Below, in pieces: positions 48,638 to 60,600 of a stretch of DNA of 64,000 nucleotides. The notes beneath the pieces were generated by a model, which saw nothing but the letters and a program-made list of their open reading frames with translations, did not search any database and was not told where the DNA came from. Source of the DNA: Anadara kagoshimensis (taxonomy: Eukaryota; Mollusca; Bivalvia; Arcoida; Arcidae); NCBI GenBank assembly GCA_021292105.1, contig CM037870.1, positions 50,160,747-50,224,746 of the forward strand, given 5' to 3'. Numbering within the stretch: the first letter of the stretch is position 1; every line of letters begins with the position of its first letter. The position numbers and the translations under genes were made by a program.

Positions 48638-51600
48638 CTGAAAAAATAAATGATTATTAACAAAACAAATGACAATAGTTGACCAACCTATTGATATGTA
48701 ACAAGCTTAACTTTCAGTATATTAGATGTCACTAAATCTAAGCATTATACATAATATACGAGTATATGTACATGTACATTTACTTCAGGACCTACCTATG
48801 GGTTTATCTGTTCTAAAAACTAAACCCACATTACCAATTTTCAGCTATTTGGTACAAGATAAAGTTAATTCTTTAGCCATTTGTGAATGCTGCGTATGAG
48901 CTGAAATCAAATTATATATTGTAGGCTTAAGCTTACTGAAGCCCTTAAAAAGTTCTATCGCGGTCATTGCAATATTGTTAATAAGTATAATGTCTCTGTT
49001 TCTGTGGATGTATTTGGCATCTCATAGTTTCATGGTCCTTTCATTCTTGTTTTTTTGTTTTGTTTACATGCGACGGGTGTAGATAGCTAGCCAGGAGGTA
49101 TTTACCTTTCCAGAGCACCCGGTCTCACTTCTCTTGTGGAAATTCATGTTTTCTACTGAATTTGTCAGTTTTTAACAAAGTCTTAAGTGTTTTTAGTTTC
49201 GATCTAGATCATGGATTGGTATATTTGTATTTAATTTATACATCTGTTTGCAAAAGCAACCTCAAGACCATCATTAATGTTCCATGCCGCAGATATAAAT
49301 AGATGCGTGGTACTCCATTTGGACTATTTTACTGACTCTAAGCAAATCTGTTCATTTCCAATACTTTTATCTCAAGTAATGAACAGAAATGAAAAACTAT
49401 AATGTTTAAGTATGACTGGACCAGGAATCATACAAATTCCATGTCGAAAATTCTCTTGCTAGTTTTGTCCATATAATCAAAGATATATAAATGAGATAAT
49501 AAGGCTTCAAATAAAATACACCATTCACAACTGACCTTTACCAGTTGTAATTTAAAACATGTATAGAGACTCAACTTCTTCATAAGAATTACCTGATTTT
49601 TTTATTTTCATTGTTGTTTTTGTTGAAGTACTTTTTCCTGTTTCTGTTGCTGCTGTTTTTTTTGTTTTTTCTGCTTCTGTTGGATTTATTATTTTTTCTG
49701 CTTCTGTTGTTTCACCTGTGGTGGAAATAATTTTATCACATTTAAAACATTTGTCTGTCACCAAATGTCGTGAACTTTAACATATTTTTGACTGCAGTGA
49801 AGAACATAAAAGTAGCTGTTTAATAAGTTCTTGGAAAAGCCAACTGCAAAAACGATAATAGAACAAAAACAATTTAAAACTAGAAAGTTCTTTTTGCGAA
49901 CAAAGATACATGTTTCCCCTTCAATATGTCAAGTCAAATGAAATCAGCAAATTTTACTATTATCTGAATTCATTGGAAGATGAAATAAAATGCTGTCCAA
50001 GTAATCTTGGGCATGTAAGGATTTGTTTATAGGAAAAATCTGTTCAAAGTAAATAAATGAACTGAAAATTATTTACCAATGTTTTATTTTTGTGAATCAA
50101 GTTTTTTTTTTTTTGAATGATTACCTGTAGATTTTGCAAAATGATTTGATACTTCATTGTCCTGTAACTGCCATTTAACTGAGCACCTAATACTTCTAAA
50201 CTTGCCTATAATTACTAGGTACCCTGTTTTTTTTTTAATTTCCCCACTCCTGGGGATGAGGGGATGGCACTGTATTGATTTATACTATACATTTTAATAG
50301 ATTCCTTTCCAATCCAAAGATTTTTATTATATATGGTCAATGCAACCTTGAATGAAAGTCAATATCAAAGGTTTTCGTAAAAATTGTAGATCTTCTCCAG
50401 TAGATGCTATACATGAAGTTTGGCACTTTTAGATCAATTGGTTCATAAGAAGGAGTCGTTTTAAGGTTTTTACCTATATGGTCATTGTGACTTTGAATGA
50501 ACATCAACTTCAAATCTTTTTATAAACCTTGTAGAACTTTACCAATAGATGCTATATATGAAATTTAGTGATGACTAGCCTTTCCATTGATGAGAAGTTG
50601 TTTAAATATTTTTACTAAATATGGTCATTGTGATCCTGAATGAAATTCAATATCAAATCTTTCCACAAAATCTTGTAGATCTTCTCTAGTAGATGCTATA
50701 CATGAAGATTGCCTCTTCTAGACCAATTGGTTCATGAGAAGTAATTTTCAGAATAAATTTTTATATTTCAAGTCATTGTAACCTTATACAAAGGCACAGG
50801 TCAATCTTGTTTGCAAACTCTTAAGGGCTTTACATACTATGGAAACTTCCTGTGAAGTTTCATCAAAATTGGCATAGTGGTTCTGGAGAAGTTTGAGTAG
50901 AAAAAATAATGGATGGATGAATGGATTGATGACAGACAAGTGAGATAAAAATAATACTGCCTTCAAGTAAATGTACTCAGGGTATTAAATCAATAGAAGT
51001 ATGACATTTGAGATTTGTTTAATCAGTGGTCCTTATTAGTTTCTTGTTTCATTGGTTATACACCTTAATAGTTGTTTTGGGTAAGAAAAAGAACAATGTA
51101 TATGTACAAAATACAATTTCTTAGCCGAATATTTCTCTATTCCAATAAAATTCTGAAAAATAAACTGTTCATAAAGTTTTTAATAGAGTATTACAGCATA
51201 TATGTTTGTGGAAATGATGTACACCTAAACACCAACATGTTATATACATGTCCTACCTTCATTTGTTTCTGTGTTTTCCATTTCATTAAAATTTTCAAAT
51301 GCATCATCCATCCCACATCTACTGTCTTGATCTGTTAAATTAAATGTGTATCAGTTAGATTTAACAAAACTCCAATCCTGAATTCTCTGTGTCATGGATT
51401 TTAAGATACTGTTTCAGGATACAACTAAAGTTAAATTTAAGGGGAATGTAAAGTCAAAATATGGACAGATTTTGTTCCGATTGCTTGAAGTGTTGCATTG
51501 CAGAAAGTCAAAACACTCACCTAGATCTAATTAACTGAGTTAATTTAGAAAATAAGTCCTTGGGGAAGAGAAAAATGCATCTAAACACAACATTTCAGAA

Positions 51601-54600
51601 AAGCTGTGCAACTTCTTAAAAAAGCAACTAATTCCTCTCAAAAACAATTTAAGTATTAAGAAATCATTATTATCTAGTCAGAAGGAGCAATTATTTGTGA
51701 AAATATGTTCGAAAAAATGTAGTCTAACTTGTGTTAGTGGCCACTTGTATAAAGCGTCCATTTGTCTATAACAGCCATGTCTTATTTCCCATCAATGAGT
51801 TTTGTTCTTAATTTCACCTCTATATAGTGGTCACTGTTTAACGCTGCCAGCAGCCACCATTCTTTTGGCCAAAAGATTCAAAATAATTGTCTATAGCGGC
51901 CATAATAATGTTTAAAAAACTTTGTACATTTTCTGGAAATTTCAATAAGTTTTGAAGCCATTAATGTAAGGTAAATAAATTCAATAGAACTTCATTTAAT
52001 CATCTGTTTAAGACATGAAACCTGATCATAAAAAACTGTATTGCCCTTTACATGTGAAGCAGACAGAGTGGGTTACATGTACATGTGTTTTCAAGATTGA
52101 TATGAAAAGAAAATGGAAAGAATAACATGTTGTGCATATTAATTTACATTCCTCTTAAATATGCCAAGAATTAAAAGAAGGTCCATGTTAAACTTGAAAG
52201 TATAAGCATTAAAAAACATTTATTTCAGGTAGTATCTGACAGGTCTCATATGACTAAAAGTAATTGAGAAATTATTTATTCTCCAGAGTATTCTGGCTTC
52301 TAAGACATGAGCCATCAAAGTATAAACTTCTTTTTATGTATATTGTGACGTCAACTGAGAAAATGATGTCCAAAGTGAAGGAAATGAAAGTGTGTTTGGT
52401 TGCAGAAAATACTAAAAATCATCAAGGTAAATCTGTGTCTGACCACTCAGTTCAGTTTTACCTAAATAAGCAAAGCAATAGTAGAATATCAGTTTAAAAT
52501 TTAAAACTTGAACAAGTAACACACTCAAATTAAGTTACATTTTTAATGTTTCATTTTATCCTCTACAAGACAGGAGTATAATCAATCTCAAACCTTGTAA
52601 TATAAAACTATATCTCTTGTTGACCCACACAACATGAGTTGTCAAAGAAGAAACCTGTATTGGCCTAATTAAACTAGCAAAAAGTTACTGTTACTAACTA
52701 TAAACTATAAATAAATAAGATTTTATTTTCCTCTACCCCAAACTTTAAAATTCAATTACCATTTTCATCATATAAATCTGTAGTTTCACTATCATCTTCA
52801 TTGTCCTTATCAAGGTCTTCTAATACTATGTCATCTAGATCTGTAAATGAAACAAGAGTGAAAAGGTATTATAAGTGAAATTTGGTTTTCAATTTCATTG
52901 AATGTTGTTTAATGTCACACAAGAAATTTTTCAGCTATTCCCTAGGAACTGTGGCTGTTAACATATAAAACTTTTGCTTTGTGAAAACTTGTAATATATT
53001 CATATCCATTCATTGTGTGTGCTTGACCTATCCAAATCATAATTTGAACCAATGAAAAGTTCCACAGACAGATTAAACAAATCCACAATGAAACATTTAG
53101 TTATCTGAAAAAACAAATGGATAATTGGGTTTGTGTCTTTCATCCCATTCTCCAAAATTATTTCACTCAGTTCTAGACAGTTAGATCTCAAATGGTGGAT
53201 GAAACCCCAGTACCTGAGCAAACTGACAAACTTTCTCACACTAGAGTCTGTCCTGAGTGAGATGGCAAATATAATAAGGCAGAAATATGTGTAGAGTGTC
53301 AAAAGTCAATAAAGTCAGTAAACACTTACAATTATTTTATTTATGGTCTACAGACATAAAGACGCAATGCACTAATACAAGTAAGATTTAAAAGTAATGA
53401 CAAACCTTCAATTTGAATGCTGTCTAATTTCTTTCCATGAAATTTATGAGCTTTTCCACTATCTACAGCGAATATTAGCTTTGATATTTTTGCAAGTTCA
53501 ACCTGTTCTGACTGCAGCCTGTAGAAATCTCGGTGAACCCTTATGTCATGTCCCAAATGACTTGCTAACCAATCAAGCTCATTTTCATTCATGTCTAAAA
53601 CCTAAGAAAATGATAAGAATAAAAATTCTGAAAATCTGCTTGCAAAAATACAATTGAGCTATGAAAATTTAAAACAGCCCACAGGATTTTATTTTTAGAT
53701 TTTGCAATTTCTATTGGTCACTATTATCTGAATTCAAAGTTGCATCAGTAAATTTCAATACCTTGCAATTTAATCATTACTATGATAGACACGTTAAGGC
53801 TCATTTAAAGTTTTATTTAATATTATATAACACGTTAAACAAATAGTCTTGTATAACATGAATATTTTGCCTACCAGAATTTACTATAATACATGTATAC
53901 AATACATACATAAATGACAGAAATATGGCTTTACAATCAAAGATTCTGGCAATATTGTTTCAATCTTCCAAGTACATGACTTGTATGTGTATAATTTTGG
54001 ACAAGAGCATCACAGTGATACAAAATATGCATGTCGAGAAAGTGTCAAATACGGAATGGTGCTAAATGTTGCAGAGATGACATCAGCTGATAAGCTTACA
54101 TATGATGAAATGAACATGAATAACACGGTTAGATAAAAGTATAGTCTGCTTGAACCTAAAGCTGAGACCCGCACCTCTGCAGAATTTTGTTTGAATATGC
54201 GAGACAGTTTTCCTCTATAAACATTTTGCGAAATAATCCATAGCAATTTTTAAGAACAATTCTTATCTTTCATATTGAATCATACATTTTTTCCTGCATA
54301 TTTGACCCTTTACCAACATAACTTTTTGAAAAGCTGTTTCTGAACAAAATTTCATATTTAGGTTTCTAAGATATAGAGAGGACACATATGATTTTGGTCT
54401 TAACTTCACCTTTTATATAATACAGGGGAGACATCCTAGAATTTGGTACTACCTCAATAAGTTTCTTACAAATGTGCTGCTGTGCAGCCCCTTGGTATTT
54501 TATCATCCAAATCGCACTGCACACAAACCCCAAAAATTACATGTAAAATACATAAGTACAATGCTAGAAGTAATTATTTTCCTTTTTCAGCAAATTTTAC

Positions 54601-57600
54601 TAAAGGTTCATCACTTTTGATTACATTTTAATTCTCAAGATATCTATTTAATGCAAGAAAAGTTTTTGGACCATTAGAAATATCAATAGCTGCAAGTCTT
54701 CCCTGTATGATGAGAAACCTACATGTAAAATCTGGTAGCGATAGTACATGTATGTAAAAGACTAATGTCAAAGTGAAAACAATTTTAAAAAATTATGTAT
54801 GTAATTTGTAAAGGAACATTACTGCAAGGAAAATCTTCTGACTGGAACCAAAATCAATGTGTTGAGATACCTAAATATGAAGTGTGATGACAATAGGGCT
54901 CATTGCCAAAAATTAAGGTCTGAAAACTATACTATTTGACCACCAACCACAGGGTTTTACAAAAATTTTTCCAAGTCAAATTTTTTTGATGGGAGTATAA
55001 AAAAGCAAATAGTTTTGCTTGTAAAAGTAAAATTGTTTTCAGTATAAAAACAAACCTGTGATACAGTAGCTACATATTTTCTTAAGCCAGTGCTTTTAAA
55101 GGTGTTCGGTTCTGTCAAGTCTGCCTCTTTTACCATCACTTCTACTGCTTCATATCCTCTTACATTGTTCAAACTCATTCTACCCCTGGGGAATACAAAG
55201 CGATTTTCTTCTTGCACATCTGCCTTTTTCCTATTTGATTCATCTGATAATAATGTCAAGGCATCCACTTGATCCTTTGTCAAAATCACAGGAACTGTCC
55301 TGTCTCTTTTGCCCCTAACTTTCATCAATTCCAACCTGTATTAACATATTTTGAAATGCATCCATCAAAAGGTAAATTGTTTGAATTCAGGTATATATGA
55401 AGAACTTTGTAATGTTTTTGGCCTGTTAAATTATACGACAAAATTTGGCTCCAATTGTCTTAGAAGTTACAGAGGAGATTTTCAAAGGATTAGCTAAATA
55501 TAGTTCCTTTTATGCATATTCTGTTATTTACAAGCAACAAATGAAAAATGTTTGGAAAAAACATGTTTTACATGTTAAATGATTATGCATCTACATTCTA
55601 CACAATAAATTTTAAGGCAATGAAAAAGGATTGGGAAAAACATGCTATATATTATAAATGGCTATGCATCTACTTTCTATACATTAAATATGAACTAATT
55701 TGGTTGATAAATAATTCTACATTGGTCATTGGATTTTGCTATTTATAGAAACAGCAGACTTCTTGGATGCCACAGGACCTATATTATTGTTAAGATTTCT
55801 CTGTGGAAGTTTGATGGGGAAAACTGTACTAGCCTTTAACATGTTTAAAGCATATTTTGATAAATTGATGGAGAATGGCTGATATAGGGCTCTGCACATG
55901 TACTTTGTGCAAAGTAATCTAAACATTTAATAATAATATTACCTTGATGCTAACTGCTGCTCTGATGGACAAAGCATTTTTGTAATGTCACTTATTTCAG
56001 TTCCACCACTGTTTCTATTTATAAAATCTGATAAAGTCATTAAAGCAACTTCACCGGATCTTCTTTTATTGAATGTTATTACTCTTGCCAATGCAGCTTT
56101 AGTTAGACTTGCAAATACTGAAGCAAAATTCTCATCTTTGCATGTTGTTAGTTCTTGGCTAAGGGATATCACCTTTTCCTGTATGAATTTTTGAAACTTG
56201 ACAACATCATTTGTCAGTGGCAGGGATTTTGGTTTCTGTCTACGTGAAGAATTCAATGTCTGCAATGCAATGGAGCTAACTCTGTCTGAATATTCCATTA
56301 ATAACAATTTAATCAGCTTTTCAGTTTCTTTTTCTCCGTTTTCATCCTCCTCTTTAATACACTGACTCAGCTTAATATAGCAGCACTTACGAAGAGACTG
56401 ACCAATTTTTAAAGCCAAACTGGGAATTTCAAAATTCCCATTTTGATTTCTTTGAGAGTACTTACATTCTGTATAAATGGCATTAATAATATTTTCAAAT
56501 TTGTCTGGTTTCAGAACATCTTTCAGATTAATATTACTATCATTAATTTCTTCCCTCACTTTTAATAAAAGTCTAGCCATTTCTCTCATTTTGCATCTGA
56601 TATAAGTAATTTGCTGAGCTCCTTTAGAGGCAAACATCCTTAATCCAAAGGCTGAAATTATTGCATCATCTTTGCATGCTCTAGTAATATCATCAGATTT
56701 CATTGTAGCAAATAACTCTCCCTTTTTTGTCGCTACATCATTTGATGGACTCATGCTCTCTGCCAGAATTCTGCTTGCCCTTAAACTACCAATGGTAGTT
56801 ATGGTGTCACATTCATTGGCATCAAAAGTGACATTGTCCTTTAGACTGCACTTTTTATAGTGTTGCCATATATCCGTTTCTAAATAGTAGCCCTTGCAAA
56901 ATACACATGGTGCAAAATGTTTAAAAGAGTAGTTTTCCTGTTTCTTAGAGCTAGGTCTTTTTACAACAAGGAAATCACCTTCTCCTAACTCTCTCACTTT
57001 AGCATTATGGTAAAAATTTCCAGTTTTTCGAATCTTATCAAGTCCAATTTTTCTTGCAGAGGATTTTTTGGGGTAGCTCATAATTTTTGCAACTTCAGTT
57101 TCATTAGAATGACGTCTGAATAAATGACGCCGCAGGTTAGTTGGACGTTCATCACAGTATAAACATGCTTCTTTTCTGTCCCAATGTCTTCGATCATCAT
57201 TATTCGCAACTGAAACAATTATTTTTTCTGAAAAATAAAAGATTTCCTTAGAAATTTTTCCATTCTTTACAAATCCAAGAAAATGTTTTGAACGCTTATG
57301 CCTCCATTAGCAATTTCATTATTAATTATGGAATTCATAATATGAATTAAGATTATGAATCAAATCTGCAAATCAACAGCATTTAAATGCGCAAAACCTT
57401 ACCACAGTCGAGCAATTTAAAACTCCAGCTTACATGTCCCAAAGGCTCTCACTGCCTATGTTTCAATCCTTCTTAGGCAGATCATAATGTGAGACAGTTT
57501 GTCTCTGGTTTTCTCCTAGCATTCTAATTCCCTGCACCATTCAAGAACTAATCACCTAGATATAAGCAAAAGAATCTTAACTGGGTGTAAACCACCATTA

Positions 57601-60600
57601 CACCACTCCATTTTTAATACATGGAATACAATTTCCTACTTTAAGTAACAGCCATTTTACTTTACATAGTGACCTACATTGTATTTGCATTCCTAAGCAA
57701 CCATTTACCAAGAGATGTCAGCTATGTCTTGTTACAAATATTTCATCCAAGTTCAATCCTAATCAAACAAACTCTGGCCTCCTGAATTCATAGATTTTCT
57801 ATTTCTGGTGATTGTCACATTGTGCAATCCCAAGCAAGGTGCTTCCATGGCCATTCTATAGTACACATTTGAATTCAATCAGACAACCCCTTTGCCATAA
57901 AATGCACAAAAACCAATCAGAGAGTATAGACTAACTGATCAGACAGAACCAATATGCTTACTTCAAAGTTGATGACTTAAAAAAAAAACAATTGCACAGA
58001 AACAAGTTCAAAACTAAACTTACCTTCATCCAAATTAGCATGCTTTGTGTTATCAATAACAGGATGTGCTTTAACTATGTTTACCCCATCAGATTTTGTT
58101 TCTATATTATTTTCTGACACCAGAGTGTTGTTTGTGGCTGAAATGTTTTTAGATATTACATAAAACAAAACTGTAATTACATGGTAAAGAAAAGCTGGCT
58201 TCAACAAAAATATGTATTCAATATACCATAATTCATAACTTCATTTAATCATTATACCATAGAATATATACAAGAATAGTGTAATTTTATATCTTGCCAC
58301 TTCTGCTTTAAATTAGATCAATATTTGAACTAAAAATTTAAATCATATCATCATTCTAAATACAATTATTACAATCTTAAGAAAAGGAACTCCTTTTCTT
58401 GTATCTTTTTTTTTTTTTTTTTTGTTATTCGGTTTTTTTTTGCAATAGAAAACCAAGAGGCCCTTAAGTCTTGAATCCCTCACCTGAGGAAATAATTGTA
58501 ATTAAATAATCTCAACAAGAGCTCCATAAACCTTAAATCGCTCACCTAGACAAGTTGCAAATGTAATGTACTGTAATGCCAATAAAATGTTATGTAAAAC
58601 ATATTCAAAAGTTGACTGAGGAAAGAACTACAAATAACAAACAAGTCTTCATCAATTGACAGGGAGGAAAAACTTTTCGAAAAATTTATACTCCTTTATT
58701 AGTAGATGCTACAAATGAAATTTGCTTAATGTCAAATTTTAAATGTTTTACTATAATAAATGGTCAAGGAATAAGGTCAAATCTTTCCGCAAACTTTGTA
58801 ACCCTTTATTAGTAGATGTTATATTTGAAAATATGGTGCTTTTATACCAATTGGTTCATAAAAAAAGTTACTTTAAAGATTTTTGTATATGATCATTGTG
58901 ACCTTGAATGAAGATCAAGGTCAATTTTTTTTTGCAAACTTTGTAGCCATTTGACTGTATATGATAATATATTTAATTTGGTGGTTTTAGACCTTTTGGT
59001 TCATGAGGAAAAGTCGTTTGAAGTTTTTTTTTTATATTTTAAGTGTCCACGGAAGGACGACAGACAACTTACTATCACTATAGCTGACCTGAAGCTCAGG
59101 TGAGCTAAAAACTGATTAAGCAACATTTGAAGGCCACTGTCCACCATTTTCTCAAACAGGTACTTCATAAAGATGGTAGGAGATCATGCACTGGTGCTGC
59201 TATAAATATCCAGACCTTTTAGTTCAAAGCTTTTTAATGGTTTTATTATTTAAGGTAACTGTGAACTTAAATGAAGGTCAAAGTCAACCTCTGCAAACTT
59301 GGTAGGGCTTTCTTCACTGATGCAGAGACTATTAAAAAGCAATTTGTTTAATAAGTTTTTTCACTTACTGACTAAATTGGGTTTTAAAACTGGGTATATA
59401 TCAGACTCGACCGAATCATCTGAATCTGGAACAAAGTCCTGTGATTCCTCCAGAAGTTCATATATACATATATCTGATGTTTCACTACTCTCCACCTCTG
59501 AAAGAAAATAAGCTGAATTACTGCACAATACTGACAGACTCCATGAATACTTAAATTTTTGCTTATTCAGGCCAATTGATTATAATTTTGATATAACAAG
59601 AATTAATACTGACAGTTGAGAAAAATGAGCAAATCCATAAAATGTGAATTCAAATCGGAGGTAAATGTAGGGCATTAAATCTCTGCACATTATTTTTTGT
59701 GAAAATATCAAGACTTTGTTGAGATTACAAGTTCTCTAATTTAACTACAGTTATTCATGAATCATCCTCAAAATGTTTTAATACCATAAAAAAAAAACTT
59801 TAAACTCCTTCATGAAAACTAAGCATTTTTGTAAAAACTTGAACTTGATACCAATGCAGAAGGCACAGCTGATGAATATAGAAAAGTAATGTTTCACTTT
59901 CACTTCTGTCTTGGCGAGAATAAAAACATTGATGTATACCTGACTGATAATCATCATCTGGTACATAGTCTTTATCTCTATCATCATCAAAGTCTTCACT
60001 ACAGAGACCATCATCGTTGTCATTCACATCTGTAAATTAATCAACACTACATCAGTTTCAATCTTTCCACATTTCAATGAAGTTTTATTCTAAGTCATCA
60101 TTTATGTGGTTCATACAAATCTTTACATGAAATGGATATAAAATGCATTTTCATGGTTTTAAACTGAATATACAAGTTGAGAAAACCTTAACCAATATTT
60201 CAAAACTAAATATAAATGGAAACTTTAAACATAATACATGTATAGGGCATTAATGATAACTTACTTTTGTGACAAGTTTCCAGATGTCTGTCAAGATTCG
60301 TTTTTCTTCTATATACAAGTCCACAATACAAACAAAGATGGTCTAAAAATACAAATACCACTGATATTAAATAAAAAAAGACACAAAAAGATGCATATTA
60401 TTTAATCTTCTCAAAATGCATTAACCAAATACTTTAAATTTCATAAAATGATTCAGAAATGTGAAAGGGGTAAATAGTCTTTTATGTCGCATCAGCAATC
60501 TTTCAACTTTTCAAAATGCAGAGTAATGTGAAAAAGTTATTTTCCAATTTTGATAATCTACAGTTTACATGTAAATAATACCAATGTGACCATTGTTTGC

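Noticed and set aside
51720-51915. Repeated 'tataac(a/g)gcca' motifs like MITE arms
   Set aside because: The arms are too diverged to define ends; not listed as an element.
53000-53302. 100-residue minus-strand ORF between YR-gene exons
   Set aside because: Intronic. The confirmed phase joins 53406 directly to 52840, and this ORF lacks suitable junctions.
59778-60023. Asp-poor alternative-frame ORF over the Asp-rich exon
   Set aside because: Shadow of the 59940-60029 exon; GAT-rich coding reads as ATG/ATC in the other frame.
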